A program made the translations under genes and the position numbers. The notes beneath the pieces were generated by a model that was given only the letters and a program-made list of their open reading frames with translations, had not been told where the DNA came from and did not search any database. A stretch of DNA of 64,000 nucleotides, taken from NCBI GenBank assembly GCA_024195265.1, contig JAJLRJ010000011.1, forward strand, positions 21,369,402 through 21,433,401, read 5' to 3'. Position 1 is the first letter of the stretch; each line of letters starts with the position of its first letter. This DNA comes from Dendrophyllia cribrosa. Its lineage: Eukaryota; Cnidaria; Anthozoa; Scleractinia; Dendrophylliidae. Shown piece after piece: positions 21,069 to 32,290 of the stretch.

Positions 21069-21479
21069 TCAACTGTTACTCTGTTCATCAACGATAGCGT
21101 AGACGCGCTTAGCGAGGTGTGGGTTACGCTGGCTATAGACGTCTATCAGCAGAGTTTTGCTGCAGGACATGCCTCCTGTAGGTTCACAGAGCAAGATACA
21201 TTTTGGGTTGACTGTTTCATTATCCGGTTTAGAGGGTGGCCACTTCTCCTTATGCAGTACAGCGCCGTGACGCTTGTCTCCGCAGATAGCGCACTGTACG
21301 GGGGTGTTACACCGACTCGCGACGTGGTAAGGGCTGAAACAGCGGAAGCAGAGGCGTACGTTCTTCCAGGGGTTTCGCTGAGAACGCTTTACACTCCTGC
21401 AGATCGTGTCCGTCTCTTTCGTGATACGGGCAATGTTTAGTCTTAGTTTCAGGGACCTCTCTCTTTTCTTCCCTGGCAC
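21069..21479 (-). pseudogene. BEL/Pao gag zinc knuckles and protease active site
   Basis: Cysteine/histidine-rich open frame with CFRCFSPYHVASRC and CAICGDKRHGAVLH knuckles of the nucleocapsid, followed by LLIDVYS and the protease catalytic aspartate in the VDEQSNS motif just before an in-frame stop at 21069. The knuckles bind the element RNA; the protease would process the polyprotein. The stop directly after the active site is one of several inactivating changes. Confidence 0.75.
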
Positions 21480-22012
21480 TATCCTTTCCAGCTGTGGGCT
21501 GAGTCTCCGTTTTAAGCGTTATTGGTTGCATGGCGTTAGGATAGTTGAGGCACACAAGTCCGGGAAGATAGGTCACTTGACTCTTGATATCCGCGCAAAG
21601 ATCTGCGAACTGTTGCAGATTATCGTTTTCTCGCTCATCAAAGGTCGCAGTGTTCCGTAAGCACTCCAACAATGTATTACTAATCACGGCGACGCTCCCG
21701 AAACGCCTTTCTAATTCCTCCCACAACTCCTTTAGTAACGCAACGGGGTCACGCATTTGCCGCTTCCGGTAGTTATCAACTATATGTTGTGGCCTTCCGC
21801 TAGTAAAGCTTCTTAAATAGTTTATCTCCTGAGTTGGGGATACATCAGCATCTAACAGCATAGCTTTGATGGCGGTTTTCCAGGGATGGAAGAGGGTAGG
21901 GTCCCCTGAGAATATGTCAGGCTGGCATTTTGGGAGATTTTGTCTCGCTAGGCCCGCTACTATCTGTTGATTTGCGACTGTAAGCGAATCTATCAGTTGA
22001 CTTCAGGTGATA
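21307..22012 (-). pseudogene. BEL/Pao gag, capsid-like region
   Basis: The open frame at 21307-21861 begins MLLDADVSPTQEINYLRSF, but coding similarity clearly extends upstream to about 22012 through DPTLFHPWKTAIKAM and FSGDP, the usual gag (DUF1759) signature, until an in-frame TGA. Downstream it has RFGSVAVISNTLLE and FADLCADIKSQ. It would form the capsid and overlaps the zinc-knuckle frame in a different phase. Confidence 0.75.
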
Positions 22013-22266
22013 TCTTTCCAAGGGGTCGAAGATATAAGTGGTTGCCGATTGAAAGTGGTGTTTCGTGGAACTACACGGTCCTCGTCTGTGGACTGCTGCT
22101 GAGGTAGATCCGGGTTTAGTTCATGGAGGAGGTCCGTTTTCTCCGATTTTCTTTCTTTGGGGGTGGGGTGCAATGGAGGCTTTATTCGTTCTGGCGTGCT
22201 TAGCGGCTGGTGATTTCGCTCGGAACGTGATACCTTTCGCTCGGGTAGGGGGTTAGAATGTACCCA

Positions 22267-23217
22267 TTACGAAGTGCGCTCCTCTGCTTCAATTTTGGGA
22301 GCTTCTAACTCTGGTAATTCAAAATCTTTTTCAAGTTCTTCTTCTAGAAGAGCTTCCTCGAGAACTTTAAGTTTAGCGTTCGCTATCGCGGCCTTTTTGT
22401 CTGCTCCCAGAATCGCGATCTCCTTTTTGAACTTCGCTATCTCCTGTAGTCGAATTTTCTGCGCTTCTGCTTCGCATGTCCTGCACTCAAGTTCTTTTTG
22501 TGCTATTAGCTGCGTGTACTGAGCTTCTTCCTTCGCCGCTTTAGCTTCGGCTAGCGCTCGCAATCTAGCGGTAGCGTTGCTAGTTTTGAAGGCTGATGAA
22601 TGGCGCGATGAATGACGAGAATACACAGACCTTGTCTCCAACAATTTGTTGGATTGTCTAGTAATTCTATTCTTTAGACTGTCTAAAAGTAAGAGGGCTC
22701 GGTTAAGGGTCTCGTTCCCTTCACTAAGTTGAGCCTCTTCTAAGTAATCGCCGCGTGAATCTTGTTCGTACAAGTCAATTAGCTCCTGCAACAATCTTCC
22801 AAACTCCTCCTCTGAGGCGAGTGTAAGGTCACACGCTGCCGTATCAATATGGCTGTCATCACTTAGCTCTTCTACTGATTGCATGACACTAAGGACCCTT
22901 TTACGCGATCTAAGAATTTGCCTCCATTTAAGTTCTACATCGTTTTGTAGAGCCTTTTGTGTGGGTCTCCTCTGCCTTTTGCTCCTGGCTCTGCTCTCCT
23001 TGGCTCCTTCTACGTTCAGCCATTCTTTTCCTGGGCTCGTCATTCTCGATGGCTCCGGGTTTAAAGTAAGATACTGCTTACCTCCATTCGTAGATTTTAG
23101 CCTCAGACTTTTCACTGTTGCGTATCCAGTGCAGCGGACATGGGATGTTGTGCACTGGAGATCGGGAAGTGTCAACCACAGTATAGAATTTAACAGCACC
23201 AGTTGAGTCAACAGCAT
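22267..23217 (-). pseudogene. BEL/Pao gag N-terminal coiled-coil region
   Basis: A 316-codon open frame whose first ~35 codons run through the end of the 5' LTR. The likely true start is the later methionine in MTSPGKEW (about 23040). After a basic stretch (KRQRRPTQKALQNDVELKW) it is dominated by heptad-rich, Glu/Lys/Ala-rich sequence, for example LRALAEAKAAKEEAQ and EEALLEEELEK, as in BEL/Pao gag N-termini. It is separated from the capsid region by about 250 bp containing stops. The frame is open but the polyprotein is not. Confidence 0.72.
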
Positions 23218-23731
23218 TTAATTTGAACACCAACTCGTCTGAATTATTGTACACATGCGGTGAAAACTAAAAGAGGAAATTACAATGTACAAGATCAAAT
23301 AGGGGCTAAGACTAATTACAAAGAAGCGAAATAGAAAGGGAAACGACAACTAAATACAATAGGCCGAAACTTACGTCTGATCCTGTCTAAAGGGCTAGAG
23401 AAACTCCAACGTTGCATAACTCCGAAAAAGATAAAACCGCTCCGAAAACTCCAATGTTGCTCCGTAGATCTCCTAGCTCCGACTCCCCAAAACTTAAGGG
23501 GCGTTCTTTGGTAAGGGTACAATTGACGTGTACAGTTGTAAAACCGGTTAAAAAACAGAAATGGCTAGCTACGTAATTGATTCAAACTGTGAACAATAGT
23601 ACATGAAAATAGAGGCGTAAAAACTCGATAAATGAAACAGAACAGAAACGTATCTTATCTAAATCAAAACAAAGGCTAAGCTTAATTACGTAATCACGTT
23701 CTCTTTGATTGAATGTTCATTGTTCATCACA
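23116..23731 (-). repeat. BEL/Pao 5' LTR
   Basis: Full-length partner of 16551-17160. It differs by scattered substitutions (for example TGTTGCGTAT against TGTCGCGTAC at the inner end) and by a short duplication near 23707-23722. Confidence 0.92.
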
Positions 23732-23884
23732 GTGATTGCAAACTAACAAACTCAGTAGAATGAATCACCAACTTTAGGTCACAGGGAGTACTATTCTTGA
23801 CCGAGAGGTCCTTAGTTTGTAAGTGCAGGTCTTGAACACTTTGAACTACTAAATTAAACTAACTGCACTTCTTTTATGAGGAAA

Positions 23885-24045
23885 CAAGCAAAAGGGCTAT
23901 TATCTTGGAATGACTGATGCTCATTATTTTTCATAATTTATGACACCCTATATCCTTCCACTGTAACTAAAATTTATTAACCTTAAGGAGACTCAACATA
24001 TACTCGATAAAATACCATACATTTACATTAACCTGGTTTGCCTTA
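23885..24045. repeat. duplicated intron-like segment, right-hand copy
   Basis: Near-identical to 16262-16425, including CCCTATATCCTTCCACTGTA and the GAGACTCAAC tract. It marks the continuation of the pre-insertion locus on this side of the BEL/Pao element. Confidence 0.8.
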
Positions 24046-24271
24046 TTGGTAACTGTCCTCTGCGGTCACCTTTAACAACTATTTAAAAGAACCAATGAAA
24101 AGTGAACAATCAAGTCTTTTACCCAAGTTTTTTATTACAGGTGTACACACTGACTTCAGACAGGTTCACTGTGTTATCTATGTGTCCCGACTTTGCCTTT
24201 CTTTTTCTTTAAAACAACTACTAAAAAGTCACTTAAATAAAGCTCCATTTGCTGTGACTAGCCCTGCCTTA

Positions 24272-24470
24272 CCTTCATCAGATGCATTTTGTTCTTGTGT
24301 CCTTTTCTTCTTACTAGCTTTCTTTAATGGACTTTTACCAGCATCACTCTTTCCATCACTACCAGTGTCTGATTCCAAAGGCAAGGATTTACCCCTTGGT
24401 TTTCTCTCTCTTGAAGCACATATTTCCTCAGACTTATCACCACTAGTGCTGTCACGGGGTTGTTTCAAAT
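24272..24470 (-). CDS. exon of an unrecognised gene, Lys/Ser/Glu-rich
   Basis: An open minus-strand segment bounded by a plausible acceptor (CTCTATTAG at about 24472) and a donor (GATGAAG followed by GTAAGGC at about 24271). It encodes a low-complexity charged peptide with SPLKKASKKKRTQEQN-type sequence, likely disordered and possibly a nuclear-localisation-rich linker. A diverged copy with stops lies at about 24970-25160, so the exon and its intron were tandemly duplicated. It may belong to the same gene as the exon starting at 26438, but no bridging evidence is visible. No function can be assigned. Confidence 0.45.
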
Positions 24471-24589
24471 CTAATAGAGTTTAAAGATGATATACTTTAA
24501 GTAAACAACTAATCTTACTATTTTTCTCTTTTTCTCTTATTCAAATAGCCAAAAATAATTTCAGAATCTATATAACAGAAAAATGTATC

Positions 24590-25700
24590 ATTATCTTTCA
24601 AAATGCAAAGAAGTGACCACGTACCGACAATGTCACCCAGATTCAATGTAACAACAGAAATGTAGAACTATTTTTCATACCACAATCAAACATATCCCCA
24701 CAATGTCACACAGATTTTTGTAACTTACAGCAGAAAAGCATCTTTTGAAATGGAAAAAGTGAGCATGTCCCCACAATGTCATCCAGATGTTGTGTAACAG
24801 CAGAAAAATTAATAATGTATTATTATCTTTTGTAATGCAAACAAGTAAACATGTCCCCACACAAGGTCATACAAATTTTGTGTAACTGAGCAGCAGCCAA
24901 ACAGTCACACTCCTTGCATTAACCTGATTAATGCCACATCAATACCTGTCCTCTGTGACTAGCCTTACCTTTACCAGCTGCCTTTTGATCCTAAGTCTTT
25001 TCCTCGTTACTTGAGACACCAGCTTCCTCTAATGGACTTCTATCAGCATCTCCCTTCCCATCACAACCAGTCTCTTTTTCTATAACCAAGGCTTAACTAC
25101 CTGGTTTCTCCTCCCTTAAAGCATGCAGTTCCTCACACTCTTCACCACCTGTTTTGTTATGGGATTAAAAGTTGTTTTGGATCATTTGACAGTTGAGGGT
25201 TTAAAGTAAGTTGGGGTACAGTAGGTAATAATAAATAACTTTATTTTTTCGTTTTCCTGTCTTTGATTTGGGTTTTCTGTTTCCAAAACACCAAGATTAT
25301 TTTTGTGTTGTATATATTTAAGCACTGGAATCACATAAAGTCAGCAAGAGAACATTTAACAATCTCTGCTTTCCCTAAGTGCAAAAAAATCCAACATGAA
25401 TATATTTTAAAGTTTCTTGGAAGAGTGAAGGAACCATAAGAATAATGTTATGTTTTTGAAAGGTAAAAACTTTCATAACTCAAAAAAGTGACCGTGTCCC
25501 CACAATGTCACTGGCCAGCTTTTCTGTACAAACAGGAACACGAAACTTTCAACTAATACAAACAAGTGATCATAATGCCCCCACAATGTCACCCACATTT
25601 TGTGTAAGTAGATCATGGTCAGGAAAGAATTACTACTATATTATGACATATTCCAACCAAGAGAAGATGTCCTTACAACGTGACTCAGGTTTTAAGAACC
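24590..25700. repeat. degenerate ~70-86 bp tandem repeats in intron-like DNA
   Basis: A motif close to CCCCACAATGTCACCCAGAT recurs at about 24625, 24697, 24767, 24853, 25498 and 25577. Neighbouring units also share TGTAAC and GCAGAAAA stretches. Larger segments repeat as well: 25393-25501 resembles 25867-25973, and 24087-24270 resembles 25693-25862. Confidence 0.75.
24965..25160 (-). pseudogene. decayed duplicate of the charged exon
   Basis: The minus strand aligns with the exon at 24272-24470 (shared SPLEEA-like and ETGCDGKGDAD-like segments) but carries in-frame stops, so it is a dead duplicate. Confidence 0.55.
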
Positions 25701-25989
25701 AATGAGAAGTAAACATCCAAGTCTTTCACCCAAGTTTTCTCATTACAGGTGTATGCAATAACTTCAGACAGGTTCACTTTATTATTATTCTTTCCTGACT
25801 TTGATTTTTTTTAAATGATTTCTAAAAGTTACTTCAATAAAGCTCGATTTGCTGTGACTAGATTTAACATGGATATATTTTCAAGTTTCTTGGAAGAGTG
25901 AAGGAACCATAAGAATGATGTTATGTTTTTTAAAGGTAAACATATTCATAGCTCAAAGGAGTGACCGTGTCCCGTTCAGATGTACGTGC

Positions 25990-26438
25990 TTTTTGCCTTA
26001 CTTTCCTTCTTGACATGACAAAAGCCAAGTGGGTTGGTGGCTAAAGGTAATTCAAAAAACTGCAAAAGACTTTTCTGAAACTTGAACCACAGATGGGGAT
26101 TCGACGAATGGCAGGGAAGACACAATCTCTGACAGTTCATTACGAACGGCATCGCTACACGGATAGGTGGCCAAATCCGGGTTAAATATCGCCAGAGGAC
26201 TCCCATCTGTAATATTCTTTGCCAGCTTGATGTGGTCGCATTCAAAAATATTTATGAGGCCGCTATTGACGTGGACAGATCTAGACAGCTTACATTCTTC
26301 TGAAGTACACAACCAAGTGTTGTCACGACTGGTGACAAAACAACAGTCATCTCGGTCAGAAGTGCGGCAAGAATACACGCACTGAGACACTTCCACAAGT
26401 GCAGGGTTGTTTGGTTTGGGCTTTTTCTTCTTTCCCAT
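25990..26438 (-). CDS. first-exon-like ORF, Cys/His-containing, unrecognised
   Basis: An open frame starting MGKKKKPKPNNP with a cysteine-rich body: VYSCRTSDRDDCCF, WLCTSEECKLSR and FECDHIKLA, compatible with zinc coordination. It ends prematurely at 26052; the natural-looking continuation (ELPLATNPLGFCHVKK) lies in another frame across a six-T run, pointing to a one-base slippage, and then reaches a GTAAGG donor-like site near 25993. I recall similar uncharacterised proteins in cnidarians but cannot name a function. The start is 56 bp from the TTAA boundary of the foldback at 26494, so the promoter region has been disrupted or replaced. Confidence 0.45.
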
Positions 26439-26493
26439 GAAAGAGCCACCTAAATGAAAGCCGCAGCTTAGACAATCGCGAGGTTTTGAGCAG

Positions 26494-29400
26494 TTAAGAG
26501 CTCCTGCTCGTAAATATCAAGAATCCGGCGACAGAACCGAAATTTCACAATTCATTTTATTTCACCTAAAAGACCACCTGGGTGAACTGTTTTCAAAAAT
26601 CTCATTCAGCAAGTCCGTACGCAACAACGAGAGGCTTTCCCAGTTTGCCATTTCCTGACTTGGTAAACAATCCTTTAATCTTCCCTAAAATGTAAAATAT
26701 ATGTAATTTTTTTAATTTTAAGTCCGCTTATTGACCCGTCGAAAATTATGACCTTCGGGTGTTCTTGCTCAAGGTAAAATTTGGGTCATCTTCGGAGGCT
26801 TATAAAAATCCTAGTACATAAATTTATGTACAATACTATTAGTCAAGTTGAAGCTTAATCCTTCTAGTTCACTGTCTTAAGTTGTCTTTTTTGGCCCGTT
26901 AAAAGCGACGCGGCGACAATGAAAAATGTTCAGGGTATTTTCAACAAATTCCAACGCGGCCCGCTGAACGGCTGTCACGCAAGAAAATATCGTTTGAATA
27001 TAACTCCTAGTATATGTCTTTCTGAATAAAAGGACACGTCAAGTCTGAGCTTTATCTTTGTTGTTCGATGTCTCAAAATGTCTTTTTTGGTCCGCAAGAA
27101 GTGACGTGTCCAGAGCAAAAAACATCGAGGCTATTTTCACCAATTCCGTATGTCTTTGCTAAACGGCTGTCACGCAAAAGACAGCAAACTCTCATAAAAC
27201 AACTGTTCCACATCACGTTATTCATAAACTTGCTCAGAAATCGGACAATCTCCTTTTCCTTACAACGATTATTTCCAGAGCTTATGTTTAGTTGTTTCTG
27301 GTAACATTTCATCATCTTCAAATCGCACAATTTATTACACAAACAAGAAGCTCCGACTACGATAAACACCCGATAAAATGCACCGTTCAACCGCCGATCA
27401 AGCAGCAACCTAAATACCTAATAACAACTTTAAAACGCCTCACCTGACACCATTGCTCTCTTGTTCTTCTAAGGATCCTACACCTATAGTTTCCGAGCGG
27501 GATATTTAATAAATAACTCTCTTTTTTAGCATTTCCCGCAAATACATGATGTTTTACGTGCTGTGGCATCGCATCGATAATAGCATAAATCAAGCAATGA
27601 AATTTGATGCACCTAAAAAGATAGCGTAATGCAGACATTGATTTGCGGCCCACAAATATGCCAAATACCTCAATTTCCTGGTCAAATTCTCCATAGTTCG
27701 TAAAAGCGACGTCAGTTAGAAGTAATGCTATTTCTCCATGTTACAGTAAATGGCATCTCGCAGCTATTCGTTTCTACTGAAAGACGATTCTACATCTTGC
27801 GGATCAAACTGGAAAAACCTTGAGGATTTCCAGTGTGTTTCCCTTGGAGATTGCAACAAGGATGTGTCAAATCATCTTTACTCTTGTAAAGTGGTGGACG
27901 TCAGAGTTGAAAGCGAATTTAATTTGCTACTGTTACTGTGTCCACGGCATCGAGAGACTAATACGGGGTTGGCTCAGCTGGAGGAGTAGAAAGATCTGAT
28001 GTTCTCTACTGAGATAGCAGGACGTTAGTCTTCGTCAGCCAAAGTCGCCGCTTTCGCAAATCACTTCAAGGGTTGGATTATATTGCTGCCGATGGTACAA
28101 GGGCATTTGACACCCTATCTGAGCTTATTAATCAAATAGCTACTACTGGAGACTCGGTGGCAGTTTTACAAGATGCTCTCAAGGCCGGACAGCTGTACCT
28201 TAAAGGCGACTAAAAGGTAATACAAATGTAGGTAATTATGATGGAGGAAAAATACCTCAATTGCCATTCCAACGTTATGAGTAAAACAAATATAAAGGAC
28301 CTTGCTAAAGCAATATGACATGCAATGACTGTCATGTTCTTTATGGTTTGTACTCGTATCGACTGGTATGTAACCAGTGCGATTGTATGAAAATGATTGG
28401 TTTTTATCTTGTAACTGATGGTTGAAAAAATGAAATAAATAAATACTTCTTTAAACGAGACTAACAACGAGTTATCGTGCTTGTCATAAAAACACCTGGA
28501 CAACGGAAAAATAACACGAAATCGTAAAAAGTTTGGTGATATTTGGAACGACACATAATGACAAAAAATGATAACAGTACCTGCCCTTGCGAGTAGCAAA
28601 TGAAATTCGTTTTAAACTCTGATGTCCACCACTTTACAAGATTTCAGATGCCAGAATTTTCTCACCCCAAAAAATCCTGCGACCCTATTCTAGTAACTCT
28701 ATTAAAAGTGCAACCCCATTATAGTCAATCCACTCGAAATTGCGACCCCCTCCCCGTATGACATATCCTTGTTGCAATATCCAAGGGAAACACACTGGAA
28801 ATCCTCAAGATTTTTCCAATTTGATCAGCACGATGTTGAATCCTCTTTTAGTAGAAACGAATAGCTGCAAGATGTCATTTATTGTAACATGGAAGAAATA
28901 GCGTTACGTTGAAGACTAACTGACGTCGCTTTTACGAACTATCGAAAATCTGACCAGGAAATTGAGCTATTTGGCATATTTGTGGGCCGCAAATCAGTAC
29001 TCAACATGACGGCGATGCTATTTTAAACGGTGACTATGTCTGCGTCACGCTATCTTTTTTAGGTGCATCAACTGATTTATGCTATTTATCGATGCGATGT
29101 CACAGCACGTAAACATCATGTATTTGCGGGAAATGATAAAATGAAATATCCCGCTCGGAAACTATAGGTATAGGATCCTTAGAAGAACAAGAGAGCAATG
29201 GTGTCAGGTGAAACGTTTTAAAGTTGTTATTAGGTATTTAGGTTACTGCTTGATCGGCGGTTGAACGATGCTTTTTATCGGGCGTTTATAATAGTCGGAG
29301 CTCAGTCTTGTTTGTGCAATATTGTGCGATTTTAAGATGATGAAATGTTACCAGAAACAACTAAACATAAGCTCTGGAAATAATCGTTGCAAGGAAAAGG

Positions 29401-30263
29401 AGATTGTCCGATTTCTAAGCAAGTTTATGAATAACGTGATGTCGTACCGTTGTTTTATGAGAGTTTGCTGTCTTTTGCGTGACAGCCGTTTAGCGAAGAC
29501 ACATACGGAATTGGTGAAAATAGCCTCGATGTTTTTTGCTCTGGACACGTCACTTTTTGCGGGCCAAACAAGACATTTTGAGACATCGAACAACAAAGAT
29601 AAAGCTCAGACTTGACGTGTCGTTTTATTCAGAAAGATATGCACTAGGAGTTATATTCAAACTATATTTTCTTGCGTGACAGCCGCTCAGCGGGCCGCGT
29701 TGGAATTTGTTGAAAATACCCTGAACATTTTTTATTGTCGCCGCGTCGCTTTTAGAGGGCCAAAAAAGACAAGTTACGACAGTAAACTATAAGGATTAAG
29801 CTTCAACTTGACGAACAGTATTGTACATAAATTTATGTACTAGGATTTTTATAGGCCTCCAAAGTTTACCCAAATTTTACTTCGAGCAAGAACACCCGAA
29901 GGTCAATTTTCGACGGGTCAATAAGCAGACTTAAAATTAAAAAAATTACATGTATTTTACATTTTAGGGAAGATTATAGGATTGTTTACTAAGTCAGGAA
30001 ATGGCAAACCGGGAGAGCTTCTCGTTGTTGCGTACGGACTTGCTGAAGTTGCACGATTTTCCATCGTTTTTCCGGGGGGTCAAGCGACCGTCTAGCCGTA
30101 TCTTGAACTTTTTTATTTTTCGCAAAAACAAAAAAGCGGTGGAACTTTTAAATGAGATTTTTGAAAACAGTTCACCCAGGCGGTCTTTTAGGTGAAATAA
30201 AATGAATTGTGAAATTTCGGTTCTGTCGCCGGATTCTTGATATTTACGGGCAGGAGCTCTTAA
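26494..30263. mobile_element. 3.8-kb foldback element flanked by TTAA
   Basis: Left arm (26494-27911) and right arm (28612-30263) are long reverse complements with scattered indels. The extreme ends read TTAA-GAGCTCCTGC on the left and GCAGGAGCTC-TTAA on the right. TTAA is the target duplicated by piggyBac and Kolobok elements, although the termini do not look like canonical piggyBac ends. The right arm has a ~125-bp insertion near 28640-28765 and an ~85-bp insertion near 30048-30140 relative to the left arm. The ~700-bp centre holds an exon-like stretch. No transposase is visible. Confidence 0.8.
27750..28213 (+). CDS. captured exon-like coding sequence inside the foldback
   Basis: The plus strand encodes MASRSYSFLLKDD... 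to a stop at 27989 (79 codons, beginning inside the left arm). After an acceptor-like AGATAGCAG (28018-28020) a second open stretch reads SLQGLDYIAADGTRAF, then LSELINQIA and AGQLYLKGD before a TAA at 28213. The second piece has the composition and periodicity of real protein. The right arm carries a degenerate inverted copy of only the first part. I do not recognise the family; it may be a transduplicated host or transposon gene fragment. Splicing between the two pieces is inferred, not shown. Confidence 0.4.
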
Positions 30264-30314
30264 AATACCCCATTTTGCATCCAGGACACATGCCAGGGCC
30301 TCTGATGCTCATTA

Positions 30315-31340
30315 CAGTATGTTGCCCAGTTTCCGGCCACTTTAGTTTGTAATCGCTATAACTCCTTTGTTTTGCACGGAAAATTTCTCAATTTCCTTTC
30401 AAAGACAGTTCATTTACTTACCTTTAAAACGTTAAATGGTTGGCGACCTTCCCCAAGTATTAAAGAAATTATACCATTTTTCGCAAAACTAGTAAGTTGC
30501 CCAGTTTCCGGCCAGCTAGCCCAGTTTCCGGCCACCGACTTAAAGTAAATTTTCCTTGAAACCGCTCGACGTAAACCGACTTGTAAGTCCCTTGATAATA
30601 GTGGTCGCCTAGTTATAAATATCAGGTAAGTTTCAATATTAAGCTTTGTCGCCTACTGTTTTACTATTCAAAATACGTATGACCTTAGTGACCCGGAAGC
30701 GTGTCTTCCGCAGTTTGTTGACAGACTACTACAAAAACAAATCATGACTTACGTACTTTTAGTCACGCTATACATGCATAAGCTGTTGTTAATTCGTAAT
30801 CTTTGTTACACTAACACATGTATCTTTAATTTCTCGACCAGGAAATTTTAATATTCGGTTCTTTCACTTAATAAGAAATAGGTTTTGAGCAATGTGTCTT
30901 TTAGTGGCCGGAAACTGGCACACTAGGTCGAAATCTTCGCTGAGAGTTGACTGCTAAAATTTCAGGAACAGCCCTATTCCAGCTGACGATGATAGATTCC
31001 CTAATCACTTTCATCTTTAATCTAATATTTGTCCAAAAATTATGAAGCTCCTTGAGATATTTCCTGTGAAACGAGCTATTTGTTTATCTACGGTAGTTTT
31101 GATGTGCAGTGAAACGAGCCAAAATTAATCGCTAAACGTTCAATCACCTGGACAAAACATTTCCTTCCTCAGCCGTTCCTTGTTCAAAAAGAACGCCAAA
31201 ACCACCAATGTGTAGCGGAAATGTTCGTCTTTCTTTCGGAACGCTTCGGTGGACGAAAATTTAAAACTCCGACGAACATAACCGACGTAATTGTTTTTTG
31301 GCCGGAAACTGGTACTGGCCGGAAACTGGGCAACACACTG
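30315..31340. mobile_element. 1.0-kb TA-flanked MITE with CAGT termini
   Basis: Terminal inverted repeats CAGTATGTTGCCCAGTTTCC (left) and the complement of CAGTGTGTTGCCCAGTTTCC (right) are flanked on both sides by TA (30313-30314 and 31341-31342). CAGT ends and a TA target are typical of Tc1/mariner-type non-autonomous elements. Several internal copies of CCCAGTTTCCGGCC occur in both orientations (about 30496, 30521, 30904, 31302). Confidence 0.82.
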
Positions 31341-31342
31341 TA

Positions 31343-31530
31343 CAACTGCAACAACAAAACAAATCACAAAACAAATCCACCAAAAACGACCAATCCACCA
31401 CAAACCACCACACCTCGAGGAAAAAACGTTACAGAATCTACCACAAATCCGCAAAAACAAACCACAGATCTAACAAACGAAACACCAAACCGCGACCCTC
31501 CACATGCGAAATAGCCAACGCATCTTGAAT
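31343..31530. other. CA-rich low-complexity tract
   Basis: A run rich in AACAAA, CCACC and CAAACC (plus strand), open in several frames because of its composition. No gene inferred. Confidence 0.5.
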
Positions 31531-32202
31531 CTACGAATGACATGCTAAACCTGACATGATTGGTTGACCACCAAGACCACCGGAACTAATCCGCCCAATC
31601 ACGGATGAGCTTGCAATCAGTGCAGTTCTATTCCCCCTATTGTTTCGTTAACCAATCACTGAGCTTGTTTGTAAAGGTACAGCCTCTCCCAGTTCTACTG
31701 GTTTGAAAACAAACAAGAAATGATTTCAACCAGCCACTGGCTTTAACATTTTAACCGCTGCTTTGAGAGTCTAGAGTCGATTGATGGTTTTGAAAGATAT
31801 AGCACAACAAATAAAAGCTATGCCGTTCTTTAGGCACAGTATTTCGAAGTGCATGTAACCTAAATATTTCTTTTCAGCGCCGGATTTATGCAAATTTTGA
31901 AAACAACGCGAGTTTCAAATTACAATCTCGATTTTATGGTAATTGTGACCCTCCACGGGAAAACAGTCAATAAGGTGAACGCACGCACACGGCACGCTTG
32001 CACATTAAAACAAAAGAAGCGTGCCTCAACACGATAGCTGCGTGTAAGTCACTTTCCTCATTAGCGTCAAACCCATTGTTTTCCGTTACACGCTAAAGAC
32101 AAAGGAACGTTAAGATCTTTGCGTGCAATTTTGCACGCATTAACACGATGACCGTGTTAACTTCGATTGCACTGTTCGAAAGGTGAGGTAGAGTTTTAGC
32201 CT

Positions 32203-32290
32203 GGTTTCCATATGATCGCAACAATCGTTGCGATCATAATTTTATGGAAACCACTCTTGCGATCATTTGGAAACCACTCTCGAGATTTTA
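32203..32290. repeat. small hairpin nested in the outer element
   Basis: GGTTTCCATATGATCGCAAC pairs with GTTGCGATCATAATTTTATGGAAACC across a short loop, and a third GGAAACCAC copy follows. It is a very short MITE or an arm-only remnant. Confidence 0.65.

Larger units (their letters stand above)
16551..23731 (-). mobile_element. BEL/Pao LTR retrotransposon, complete but mutated
   Basis: Two terminal repeats of ~610 bp (16551-17160 and 23116-23731) start TG and end CA and flank gag, protease, RT, RNase H and integrase segments in BEL/Pao order on the minus strand. The 5 bp outside each end are the same, GTGAT (16546-16550 and 23732-23736), an intact target-site duplication of the size usual for this superfamily. 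The internal region is broken into frames by several frameshifts and stops, so this copy should not encode a continuous polyprotein. The LTRs differ by scattered substitutions and small indels, so it is older than the Ngaro-like insertion. Confidence 0.92.

Noticed and set aside
22065..22256. Plus-strand ORF near the BEL/Pao gag
   Set aside because: It lies opposite the gag region, is short and has no motif; treated as an antisense shadow.
24590..24900. Possible CRISPR-like array of CCCCACAATGTCAC units
   Set aside because: Units are degenerate, spacing varies from 70 to 86 bp, the spacers are related to each other, and the DNA is eukaryotic; it is an intronic tandem repeat.
26494..30263. 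Canonical piggyBac element
   Set aside because: TTAA flanks fit, but the termini are not piggyBac-like and no piggyBac transposase is present; Kolobok or another TTAA user is equally possible.
31140..31528. Several overlapping open frames of 60-106 codons
   Set aside because: They coincide with a MITE end and a CA-rich low-complexity tract; composition alone explains the open frames.
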